From the NCBI RefSeq assembly GCF_010389155.1, contig NC_057761.1, forward strand, positions 1,118,501 through 1,182,500: a DNA stretch of 64,000 nucleotides, read 5' to 3'. Below, one piece after another: positions 25,153 to 36,206 of the stretch (the stretch's first letter is position 1; the number at the start of each line of letters is the position of its first letter). Below the pieces are notes generated by a model. It was not told the origin of the DNA. It was given only the letters and a program-made list of their open reading frames with translations, and searched no databases. The translations under genes were made by a program, and so were the position numbers. The DNA comes from Erigeron canadensis. Lineage: Eukaryota; Streptophyta; Magnoliopsida; Asterales; Asteraceae.

Positions 25153-26627
25153 CTACAAAACAGACAAAAGTTCAATTATCAGTATTTCGATAATTTATCC
25201 TTAAGAAATGTAATTTTACCCTTGTTAAATTCATCGAACAAATTATTTTTACTAAGGCTAGGATCCAACTTGACATACAATCATTTCATTAGTTGATCTG
25301 CTAGAAATGACGGCATTCAAAAGGTAATCGAGAATCGATAACTGCATTCATGCAACTTCTAGGTTTATGGGACTTACAACAACACTGTAAAGGGGTATTA
25401 AGTGTTTTGTAAACATGTTTTGTCCCATCTTATGCCACGGGTTAAGGTCTCACCTCTTAACTCGTTTTAAGTCGCCCAATTAAGAACATGTAGATAGTCC
25501 ACCGCTGTCTCACAACGAGTGGTAATCCACCTTGAAGAGATACAATTCACCTACGTTTCACGTAGAGCAAAAAGCACTGGCAAGTGTTCTTAGCAAAGTG
25601 GGTGGCATTGACTTAACTTTAAATGGGTAATGCATTTGATGTGAATCAAAAGTTTATGTTTGAAGACTCATGCATAATCTTCGAAACATAATATTTAATA
25701 AAATCATTTGTATAGTCTTACAACACAAGAGAGCTCGGTAGCTCCATTTGAACGCACAAAGAAGCGCATGGGCAAAGGTATGCGATAAACGCGATTTAAA
25801 AACCCGCCCTTTTAGAAGGCTAGCGCACTCCGACTTATACCTCTCTTAGAGTTTGTTCAAATGGTTGAGCCGGTGTATCTCAAGGTTGCAAGACTCCAAT
25901 TTTATTAATGAAATCTCTATTTCGATAGTTCTTAGTCAAGTTTATTTTCAAGTTACCTTGATTGCGTAAGCCTTTAAACAAATTAACTTAACAAGTTGCA
26001 TATAAACACATATACATGCTGACTGGAAATTTCCAGTAGCTTGACGATCAGTTTACTCCTGTTTCTGGTCCTATTCATATTTCGACCAGAACTACAAAGT
26101 TGTAGCCCTATGTGTTGGGCTTCTACAGTCGAAAGCACGACTTCTAACTCATTACATATTAATTTATATGATTTTTCTAGTAAACTGTCGCACATCAGAA
26201 AATTTACACGCAAAAATCACATTGTCACATAATTATCTAATAATTAACCCTAATTATTGAATCAACATGCTTTGCATAATATAACTCTTTATATATCCAG
26301 TAAAATCACAATAAATTTTGCATGAATTTTTTGTGATTTTACTATTTATTTAACAACTTTAAATAAAACAATACACATAATCATGCAATTCATCACATAA
26401 TTTATATCAATTAACAATTCAAAACTTGCTTGAGGGTTTCAATATCCATTGAACAAGGTTAAAACTTTAATTAAACAAAAACTAATTTTTATTTAATCAA
26501 GATCCGATTTAATTAATTAAAAAAATAAGAAAAACAACCTTTTAATTATTTAACAATTAATTAAAATCAACCAACCCTTAAACCCCCCTTCAAGTTTTGA
26601 TCTTTGTAATTAATAGATCACATATGT

Positions 26628-26641
26628 GGCTCGTGATACCA
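26628..26641 (-). promoter_or_regulatory. tRNA-iMet primer-binding site
   Basis: One base after the 5' LTR the minus strand reads TGGTATCACGAGCC. This is the plant initiator-Met primer-binding sequence (TGGTATCAGAGC type) with one extra C. Confidence 0.88.
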
Positions 26642-26642
26642 C

Positions 26643-27360
26643 TGTTAGAATATGAACACATAAACATACAAGATCACGAATAAACGCAACGGAATAAATC
26701 GAAACATATATGTAATCACATTAATTAACAAAGAGAGAATCGAGATGTGTACCTTACATGCAAAGATCCAATAAGATAATAATAATAAGATTATTATTAA
26801 TGCTTAGGGTTTAAAGCAAAACCCCTCCACGATCGCACACTAGACACCCCGAATAATGTATGCTAGTACCCTGATCACGAACCTAAACAACCCTTTGTTT
26901 AAAAACCCTTAAACTTGAAATCGAAACCGAAAACCCTTTTGAATGGGGTGTTTCGGTCGAACTAAAGAAAAGAGGGAGAGAGGAGAGAATTTGATTTGTG
27001 AATGAATGAATGAAAACCTTGGAATTAACCCTTGTATTTATATGGAAAAACTAGGTTAACATTTACTTGGAAATTAAGCAAACATCAAGGCTTTGGAAAG
27101 CCTCAATGTAGCCGTCCCACGTAATGGACTTAGGTCCAAGTCCACTTTCCAATTTTTACATTTTAATCCTCCTTTTTAATCAATTAAATATAATTAACCC
27201 TTTAATTATGTTTAATTAATTATTTCGTGATCAAACTAATTAATATATTACTTTAATATATCAATTGTTATTATCGAGTTACCGTGTCATTTTGTGTGAC
27301 CCCGTAGGCTTAAACTATTCCCGGACATGCGACTTATAATAATATGATCATATGCCAACA
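26643..27360 (-). repeat. 5' LTR of the copia element
   Basis: 718 bp, identical in length to the 3' LTR. A minus-strand TATAAATA lies at 27035-27042 and TSD ACTTC follows at 27361-27365. Being upstream of gag, this copy would drive transcription. Confidence 0.97.
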
Positions 27361-28139
27361 ACTTCTAGAGCATTGTAAATTCTATTAGCCCGAATCTCAT
27401 GTATCACCAAGACACCACTAGATATGATGGAGATCGATTTAGAGCTGTAGGACGTCATCTGAAGTTAGTTCTTGGTAGATTTATATATAAATCTTATTTT
27501 TAAGATTTAATTACCTATCTATCCAAAGAATGCTTTAAAAGCATTGTATTTATGCATTAAAAGTATGTACTTTGGATAAATATATAATTATGTCTCCTAA
27601 GTATGATATATATGTAAATTCTCCTATTAAATTTGATTGACATACTCACATACATTTATAACTAGGAATTTCATGCCGCCTGATGGGCGACATAAGTTTT
27701 AAAAACATTTATGTTTATAAGTGGGGTTAAAAAAAACCATAAATTTATAGGCGACAAAAAATATTGAAAACCAAAAGTTTAAAAATACAAATGAAATGTA
27801 ATAAACCAAAAAATAAATACGAAAATCAAATGAAGAAGTTATAAAAAAGCAAATGTTACATGTAAAAAAGGTATAAAAACCAAATACTTAAAAGAATATA
27901 AAAGATATATAATGTAACAAAAAAACCAAAAAGTAGAAAATTAAAAAAATATATAGGTTTTTAAAAAATTTATAACATTTAAAAAAGTTATAAAAAAAAA
28001 TTAAATACAATAAAGGTAAAAAAAACAAAATGTTACAAATTACAAAACATTAAAAAAAATTTTATAAAGTTAGAGGGTTGAACTAATAAAAAAGAAACAG
28101 AAGGGACAGAAAAATAAAGGAAAAAAGGAGGGACCAAAA

Positions 28140-28500
28140 TGCAAATGATTTATTATTAAATAAAAACAAAAAAAATAAATGAAGGGGGATGGTTTGAACC
28201 CGAGACCTCGAACCCCATAGGTGAAAAGACGACCCACTCAGCTAACTCCAAGTTTTGTTTTATAATTAATAATTCTCATATTTATAATGAAAAGACAGAT
28301 GAATACAAAAAACACTGTTCACGTCTAACTCATTTAAAAATTTTTGGGGTAGGAGGGATCAAACCAAGGACCTCCCCTTTAGGGTGCAAGGTCTTTACCA
28401 TTGAACCAAACTCAAACTTTTGTTTACATTTAACATATGTTTTATTTATGCTAAAAATGCAGATGAAGACAAAAGTTTCTGTTCACGTCCATTTACTTTA
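28140..28500 (-). repeat. Two diverged repeat units with tRNA-like heads
   Basis: On the minus strand, 28190-28255 has box-A-like TAGCTGAGTGGG and box-B-like GGGTTCAAACC, and 28349-28418 has GGTTCAATGGTAAAGACC and GGTTTGATCCC. Each is followed on the plus strand by a similar spacer (AAGTTTTGTTT or AACTTTTGTTT, then CAGATGAA, ACAAAA, CTGTTCACGTC). The spacing is about 150-160 bp. This reads as an old tandem duplication of a tRNA-derived (SINE-like) unit; neither would fold as a standard tRNA gene. Confidence 0.55.
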
Positions 28501-29516
28501 TTATAGTAAGTAATTACAACTAGTTGGTGCGTATGATATATATATAAATCAGTTCATTTCAAAAACAAACAAATCGAGAGTGCAGTACCCATATATATCC
28601 GCCTCCAAAAATGAGCCCAACAATTATAATGCCATTGTAGTAGTTGGAAGTAACCAAAAATACAAGTAAATTTCTAACTACCACAAGCCCACAAGTAATT
28701 AGCAACCGTACGTTTTTTTATGAGGTAAATTTCTAACTATCCTCAAATTTCTCATTGTAGAATCATATGCTCAAAGAGCTACTAGTTGACATGATCACGA
28801 AAGTACAATGGCTCAAGTTTTACTAAGCTTAAAATGATGAGGCTTAAGCTCATTTCTCGACATTCATACATGTGCTGATCTGATCTCAGAAATCAACAAA
28901 AGTGGATACCTGGCCCGGTCTAGTTCCCACTTAAAACTCGGTGCCACTTTTGGTACCGATATTCATAATTAGAACGGTACCGAAACATTTTTGACACTTG
29001 GGAACATCTGTTTTATCGCGTGAGTTCAAATGGCACATAAATTAATAATGTATGTGTCAAATAAATGCACTCTTATAATGGATGTACCGTGTGTCTGTGT
29101 ACTTGTTCGGCTTTTAAAAATAAATGTGTAGTACTAAATTTTATGATCAGGTCAAACTGATTCACGGTTTTACTATCGACATGGACTTGCAACCACTTAT
29201 AATATATAATATAATAATGTATATATATTGGTAGATATGGATAAAAAAAAAAAAACACATTATTAATCGAGTTTATACGAAACGCGTGATAGAAAGTAAG
29301 AAACAGTTCTAGCTAGCTAGCTAGCTTTCCACTAAGAACAAAACCGGCCAATATTTCGAACAGAACAAACCTTTTCGATCAGTTTATATATGAACCATAA
29401 TGCAAAGCAACAAATCAAACAAAGTGATCAGCAAAGAGCCAAAACAAATCGAACCTCTATTAATTGGTTGATCGTACAATTTACATAATTACGTCATAAT
29501 TAAGGTTAAAAACTTT

Positions 29517-29622
29517 CGATGTTCTATCTTTTCCTTTCATTTTTACTTTTATTTTTTTATATATTTTACAGTAAAAGATATCTAAAAGAACAAAATTAAG
29601 GAAATGTTCATAGAACATCGAT
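29517..29622. repeat. Short inverted repeat / hairpin
   Basis: CGATGTTCTAT at 29517 is matched inverted by ATAGAACATCG near 29611, with partial pairing of the adjoining bases (TTTTCCT against AGGAAAT). About 106 bp overall. Could be a tiny MITE; no clear target duplication. Confidence 0.5.
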
Positions 29623-31099
29623 CTACACATATAACATTCGCATTGCCTGCCAATATTGTCTCATCTTAATTAGTTTTAGTGTGATTTCAAATTTATACTA
29701 ATGCATGTCTCTCGAGTCTCGATCTTTAACCATAATGTCACGGGACTGTTCGCGCGGTTAATATAGCCGGAAGATTGAGTACCGTGTGGATAAAATGCGA
29801 TTATGAAAAGACATAGATCAAATTATATATATAGGACGTACCCAATCATTTAATATATAATGAATGTAAAATCATAAGTTTACAAGTAACTAGCTAGGAA
29901 AAGGTTATAAAAGTGTATAGGTTTAGAGTTTTGACAAAGAAAATGTGAGGCACAAAATCACAACCGCAACAAGAACCACAAAGTAATGCATGTGAACCCA
30001 TAAACAACCAAACACAATGTCTTATCCCTCCCCTTTTTGGTTTTTGTTTTTGTACCCAAAGTTTTAACCCCCTTTTAATTTGGGACCTTTCTTTCTTCCT
30101 TTATCCATTCACTCATTTGTTCTTATTATTATTATTCGTTTATTCTTTTCCTTTTTTTTTCTTTTTATTCTTTTTTCGTCTAGAAATATGTATACATATT
30201 CTTATAAGGAAATGCAATATAATAAATATAAATAAACATCATCATTAATTCTTTGAGTTCTATATGAAGAGTTTTAGTTTAATTAACGACTTTAGATAAA
30301 AATGCTGGTTTATCAAGTATAGCTTCTATTATTTTGTTATTCGTATTATTCATTGTTCCTAAATAGTTGAAAGTGTATTAGAATGACAACACTTCATCTA
30401 ATTACCCATGACTTATTTTACAAATACTAATCCGGATGCTAATTTATGTTCATTTTATTAAAAATCTTATTAACATTTGTTTACACCAAATCCGCACATA
30501 TAGTTTATTCCGTAAAATAGAAACGATAATTTATTGGTTGATGTATCACCTTAAACATCACTAGCATTAAGGCCTTTTAATAATATTGTTGCAATTATTG
30601 TTTCTGATATTGTTAAGACATGAATGAAGATAATCAAAATGATATGTATAGGATCGCACAAAAATGAATATGCATTAATACTTAATCATTAGAAGGTGTA
30701 GTTACAAATGTATACATATAGTAGTAAACTTTTACTGGTAATTATGCCTATGACAAAAAAGTAGGCTTACGGAAGAACATTTAGTGATTTAGAGATATGG
30801 CATAGTCACGGGGCTTTGTCACTACTCATTCGAAATGGAGGTTTTTATCTTCTTCCTCATTTTATTCTTTTCTATAAATAATCACTTATTAATATATGCT
30901 CACTGTAAACATTCTTTGTAGTTTTGTACATAAAACACAATACCTTCACGTTGTTAGTTTCTTCATTTGTAACAAGTTTTGATTCGATAAAATCATTATA
31001 GTTTTCGGTTACAAAACAAACATATATGACATTCGTGTATAAATAGAAAGTTTATCTCAAATATGTGTTGTTTGCGGTTTTACATTATTATGAAAGTTT

Positions 31100-31277
31100 T
31101 AAATATCCTTTGAGTGAGGTTTTGGATTCAACCCTCACTCGATTTTGCTCCCGGCAGCAACCTCAAATGGGATTTGTAGCGTGTGAAGGGTAGGTTCAAG
31201 GTCCGTATAATGTTCGTTGAGATGTAGTCATTATGAATTTCCTAACCATCTAATAACTAACTCGTCATTCAAAAAAG
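31100..31277 (+). mobile_element. SINE-like unit, probably 5'-truncated
   Basis: Contains a box-B-like GGATTCAACCC (31123) and a GC-richer body, and ends CTCGTCATTCAAAAAA. The general plan resembles the SINE at 17886, but box A is not visible and no target duplication was found. Confidence 0.45.
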
Positions 31278-31924
31278 GGAAATGTTAAAGCTACAAATAA
31301 ATTACAAAAAAATGTTTACAAACTGACTTGTCAAATGGGATGGACCAATCAAAATAATTTATTTTTTTTCTTTCATATTTGTCTTTCTCTACTTTAGTGA
31401 TGATAAGTGAGTTTGTATAACTTTTATCTGTAATTTGTTAGTAACTTTAACATTGCTCTTCATAAAATATGAACACGCTATCTTCATCATATCATTCTAT
31501 CTCTATAATATTTGATAAAAAAAAATGTAACCTTCTAATTCCGTCGTTTTAATTAATTAATTAAGTTAGCAAATGTCGTGCTTCTTTACTTGTTAAGGTT
31601 TTAGTTCCCTCGAATGTAAGAAACTTTGAACAAATGTTTATAATAGGAAACAACTTTGAAATAATGTTTATTGTATGTAAGAATTTCGTTTCAACCAATT
31701 ACAATCTGACAAGTGGCACCTGTATATGGTTGCCACGTATGTTTTTTTACATACAATAAACATTTTTTCAAGTTGCTTACATACAATACACATAACTTTA
31801 GTTTTTTTCTACTATAGACATTCGGTCAAAAATAGTTACATTTCAGGAAACTAATCCCTTAAATTATTGACATAATCCTTTGCCGTTTAAAAAAATGAAT
31901 TGATACATATAACAATACAACAAA

Positions 31925-32385
31925 AATGTCATTTATTCACACTTAGTTATAAGAAGTGTGAAAAAATTTCTTAATTTTTTCACATTTAAAAATGTTTAAA
32001 AAGTATTCATATTTAAAAGTATGAAAAAATTTGAAAAATCACAACTTTTTCATACTTATATATATGTGGAGAAAAAAAGTTCACACTTCCAAGTATATAA
32101 AACTATATCAATTGTTCACACTTTAAAAGTGTAAGGATTAATTTGTAACACCAAATTTCTTCACATAAGAAAGGTGTGAAAAAATTAGATGTTACAGTTT
32201 GACTTTTATACTTTTAAGTGTAAATATATTTTACATTGTTCACACATATACGTGTGAAAAATTATAATTTTTTAAATTTTTTTACACTTTTAAATGTATA
32301 TATACTTTTTAAACATTTTTAAGTGTAAATATATTAAGAAACTTTTTCACCCTTCTTTATAGTAAATGTGAATGATATTTAGTCA
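31925..32385. mobile_element. Foldback element, about 200-bp arms
   Basis: The left arm (about 31930-32130) and inverted right arm (about 32170-32380) share AGTGTGAAAAA, TTTCTTAAT, AAAAATGTTTAAAAAGTAT and TTTAAAAGTGT in order, with moderate divergence. The interior repeats the GTGTGAA/TTCACAC theme. No coding capacity. Superfamily unknown. Confidence 0.7.
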
Positions 32386-32990
32386 TAAAACACTACTTTG
32401 TTCATCTAACTTTAATCAAATCTTCTAATTATTCGATATATAAAACAAACAAATAAATGTGAGATGTTATCAAATAAATACACACATTACGTACTTTATA
32501 TATTTTATTCATTGATCAAAATACAGAGTTCATTTACTCCCTATATAATTTCTTCTTTGAAGGAATGAAAGAGGAAAATAACGCGCTTTCGGCCAATTTG
32601 CTTGGCAGTGGACATTTAAACTAGAAGAATTACGCGGATTCTGAAATTACAGTCACCATCAGACTGCCACCTGTTTCCCGCTTCTTTTTTTCTTTCTTTC
32701 TTTTTTCTTTTTTTTTTTTTAATGTGGGGCGCATAGGAACTATTGTTTTAATAAAAAGTATTATTAAAAAAATGTATTCTTACAGCAGTTAACTTTTTAT
32801 TTCTTTTACTAATATTATTAATAATGTTTAATAATTATAAAATGATTCATCCTCCATTTTATGATACAGGAAATATTTATATTTTTTTACCTTATATTTA
32901 TCTGTGTTAAATTTAATTTAGTCTAGATATTTCTATATAACTTGCGTTGCATAAATATTAATAGCATATAATGGGATATTTGAATAAGTA

Positions 32991-33726
32991 CTAGCTTAGT
33001 AACCCGCGTATTACGCGGACCGATTAAAAAATTTTTATTTTAATTTATCAAAAAATGTTTGTACAAAATATATATATACAGGTGAGCAATCAAATAAGAA
33101 CAGTTTTAAAATAAGAACGGTGAGAATACTTAAAAAACATCATTTTGATGCATTAAAAGTCCATAAACTAACATAGTGCTTAACTAATTATCACTATTTA
33201 AGTGTTTAACAACACATTGATCTGTCAAAATCGAGAAAATCACGTTTTTTGTTTTGTGCATCCATCTTGGATGCATATTCATCAAAATGATGCATCCAAC
33301 AAAAAACGTGATTTTTTCACTTTTGACGGATCAATGTGTTGTTAAACACTTAAATAATGATAATTAGTTAAGCACTATGTTAGTTTTATGGACTTTTAAT
33401 GCATCAAAATGATGTTTTTTAAGTGTTCTCACCGTTCTTATTTTAAAACTGTTCTTATTTGATTGCTCCCCTATATATATATATATATATATATAACTTA
33501 AAAGAAAGCATGTAACCCATTCACATGTAGCAAACTAAAATATTTAAAAGTGAAAATATTTAATGAAGGAATAAAAATCAAAATTTAATTAGATATGATA
33601 TCATAAATTAATTAAATAAAAACAAATAATTAGTAAGAAAATATCTCACAATGACAAGTAGGTTTTCCTTTAATAAAGATGACATCATCACAATTTTCTT
33701 TTATGTATATAAGTAAAGAGAAGAGA
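32991..33726 (-). mobile_element. Probable small Helitron interrupted by a foldback MITE
   Basis: On the minus strand the 3' end is a hairpin (CCGCGTAATACGCGG, about 33004-33018), spacer TTACTAAG and CTAG (32994-32991) followed by T, the Helitron 3' signature. A candidate 5' end, TCTCTTCTC after A, lies at 33726, giving about 340 bp without the MITE at 33079-33472. The 3' end is well supported; the 5' end is a guess. Confidence 0.5.
33079..33472. mobile_element. Foldback MITE, family A copy 2, in (TA)n
   Basis: The whole unit matches 13865-14258: GATGCATTAAAAGTCCATAA, the central GCATCCATCTTGGATGC and AACACATTGATCTGTCAAAA are all shared. Ends read GGGGAGCAATCAAATAAGAAC when inverted, and the copy is flanked on both sides by (TA)n. 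Its own arms are more alike than those of copy 1, which suggests a younger insertion. Confidence 0.87.
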
Positions 33727-33920
33727 TATTAACATTTTCAAGAGAGATGTTCAAAATGTCGATCTCTAACCTTTATATTATTGAATTACACAATCATTTA
33801 TTTTTACTAAAACATATCCATAGTATCCCGTTTTATCAAACATATTTAAATCAATTACCTACATCATTTTACGTCGTCACGATCATTATATCAGTGATAT
33901 CACGGCTGTATAATATTGTG

Positions 33921-34032
33921 TAGGTATTATGTCAGTTATGGTTAATTATATAGCATATTAAGAGTGATTAATTAAGTAGGTATTGTGTTAGTTACGGTTA
34001 ATTATATAACATATTAAAAATGATTTATTAAA
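33921..34032. repeat. Tandem duplication, 56 bp x 2
   Basis: Both halves start TAGGTATT, contain GTTAATTATATA and CATATTAA, and end near TGATT. They differ at about eight positions. Confidence 0.8.
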
Positions 34033-34624
34033 GGATTGAGATTCCCTAAAGTTAATCTAACTATGAATCCTAATCGTTGAGCTTTTGATGTAGTTTTAAC
34101 TATTAAGGATAAGGAATTTCTTTGTAAATTTTGATATATGTTAACTATTTAAGCCAAAATGGAAATCTCGCAAGACATCATAATTTCTACATTATTGATG
34201 CCGTTGCTACATACAATTCAAATGCAAGATTATCACATCATGTCCAAGGCTTTGGAAGTGTAATTTCTACATATAATTTCTACATTATTAATTGGCTTTT
34301 TAAAGATATAATTCACACACCTCAATACTTTGAGATTTCTTTTACAAAATTTAGCCAAGTGTAATTACAGGAAATCATCCAGAAAAATTATACATACTTT
34401 GCCTTGAAACAATATTGTGCTATATATCATACTGTGGCATTTTACGTGGCAGTTATGAAGAAAATAAGGTTAATTAATACCTACTTTTTCAAAAGACATA
34501 TCATTAATTATTAGATTTTCATAAAATACCTAATAAAATCACAGTAAAAAGAAAAATTGTAACAAGATTTTCATAATCGCAATGAGACGATAATAATCAC
34601 AACTAAGATTATGAAGTAATTTTA

Positions 34625-34905
34625 TGAAATGCGTAAATTCTTTATGTGATTTTGAACTTCTTTATGAGATTATGAAGTTCTTTATGTGATTATGAAGTTC
34701 TTTACATGATTCTGAAGTTTTTTTTTGCGATTTTGAAGTTCTTTATGATCTTTACGCAGGATAAAATAAATTTCGAAATCTCATAAAGAAGTCCAGAATC
34801 ACATAAATAACTTCATATCTCTTAAAAAACTTCAGAATCGCACAAAAACCTTCAAATCTCATAAAGAACTTGATAATCGCATAAAAAACTTTCGAAATCT
34901 TATTG
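34625..34905. repeat. Inverted tandem array of a 21-27 bp unit
   Basis: From about 34640 to 34750 the unit TTATGAAGTTCTTTATGTGAT repeats about five times with changes. From about 34775 to 34905 the reverse complement (ATCTCATAAAGAACTTCAG type) repeats about five times. The whole would fold into one long imperfect hairpin. No gene. Confidence 0.75.
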
Positions 34906-35503
34906 CGATTTGAACAATCTCATTGCAATTTTCAGGTTCTTGCTACGATTTTTTTTTTTTCGATTTTAATTTGTTAAATATTTTGTGAAAATGTGAAAAA
35001 ATGAGTAATTTTTTTATACATATATAAACTCTATATATACTGGTGTCGCATATTGTTCATCCGGAAAAAGATGTAATATTTGAATGGCCTTAATCTTTAT
35101 GTATATAATGTTTGACACCAAAGTAATTCATGTTAACGATAATGATAGGTTTTTAAATTTTAACGAAATGAGCATTCATTTGCAAATATCCAACTTGTAA
35201 ATCATATGTAGTTGTTATGATTGGGATAAATTTTGTTTATAATTATCCAAAGAAAGTAATGTATTGCTGGCATTTCTATAAATACGTAATAGTAACATTT
35301 CAAAAAGTTTAAACGTATCTGTTCACTTTTTAATACAAAAGCAGGGGTACGTATTATCGATTCAGGGAAACACAATCTTAAAATGTTATTATTCGATTCC
35401 CACCTTTATTAAAATTTCAACTTTATCATGTAAAATGAAAATACCACCATCCTAATTCAAATTTCTAATACACATTGCCAAACTATCACATTAGGACTAA
35501 GAT

Positions 35504-35693
35504 GGTGTTTGTTTTAGGATTTAATAAAAAAGTCATGATTGAATTAAAAATATATAATCTATTAAGTTATTAAAAAGTGTTTGTTTTTATAATTTAATAA
35601 ACAAAAAAGTAACTATATTGACTTAATTCATAAATATATTATTTATCCATTCAATCATTTTATCAATTTAAAATAGTATAAAAAAAACATACC
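35504..35693. mobile_element. Possible small hAT-like MITE
   Basis: The left end GGTGTTTGTTTTAGG and the right end read inverted, GGTATGTTTTTTTATA, are loosely similar, and ACTAAGAT/CTAAGTTT flank them. The interior is AT-rich. The borders and target duplication are imperfect, so this is tentative. Confidence 0.35.
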
Positions 35694-36125
35694 CTAAGTT
35701 TAATTAATATATAAACCTCATAACTCTTTGTATATATAAATCCAACATGTTTTATACAGTATGAAATGTGTATACATGAAAATTTTGTGGGGCCACGATC
35801 CTCCCCGGTTCGTTCATAGTCCAAATGAAAGACTAAATAATGTGTTATCTAACTTTCATGCATGATACATGAAAATATGGAAAAGTCATACTCAAATACA
35901 TTAGTACTGTAATATTTTTCAGTAAAACTATATATCACTGTAACTAAAACTGTATGTTAAAAGAACATGTACGTTTCTTTGTTTTTAAAAGGAAAAAACA
36001 TGTAGGTTTGTTTCTAACACTTTAATTGATTTGGAATTTGATTTTGATTAATGATAAACTAGAGCCTACATGTTATTTATGGAAAGATGTAAATATTAAT
36101 AGAAAAACAAAATAAAAAAATTCCA

Positions 36126-36133
36126 CTATATAA
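36126..36133 (+). promoter_or_regulatory. TATA box of the BURP gene
   Basis: TATATAAA lies about 80 bp before the ATG at 36207, a normal distance for a plant core promoter with a short leader. The leader is A- and C-rich, with CT-rich runs (TTCTTTCTCTCACAC) typical of plant 5' UTRs. Confidence 0.7.
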
Positions 36134-36206
36134 ATCTCACCTCCAACCAAAAACCATAACATCCATTCTTTCTCTCACACACTTCACACTTTTTTTTTTT
36201 AAAAAA

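Larger units (their letters stand above)
19545..27360 (-). mobile_element. Ty1/copia LTR retrotransposon, structurally complete, coding-defective
   Basis: Two 718-bp LTRs (19545-20262 and 26643-27360), a tRNA-iMet-type primer-binding site, a polypurine tract and perfect 5-bp target duplications ACTTC (19540-19544, 27361-27365) define a 7816-bp element on the minus strand. Domain order gag, protease, integrase, RT, RNase H is copia type. I counted about 10 mismatches between the LTRs (about 98.6 % identity), so the insertion is young. At least five in-frame stops, three frameshifts and a changed protease active site show it cannot make its own proteins. The stretches 25153-26627 (leader) and 20273-21156 (3' non-coding) hold no gene that I can see. 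Lineage within Copia is not assigned. Confidence 0.97.
27366..32990. other. Long AT-rich intergenic block
   Basis: No supportable protein gene. 27640-28140 is strongly A-rich. Listed separately are two tRNA-like repeats (28140-28500), an inverted repeat (29517-29622), a SINE-like unit (31100-31277) and a foldback (31925-32385). A (CTAG)n-like tract is at 29310-29325. A smaller inverted repeat (GTTTATTGTATGTAAG at about 31667 versus CTTACATACAATACAC at about 31779) suggests another MITE, without clear borders. Confidence 0.5.

Noticed and set aside
28190..28255. Functional tRNA gene on the minus strand
   Set aside because: Box A and B are present, but the acceptor and anticodon arms do not pair convincingly; a diverged duplicate lies beside it.
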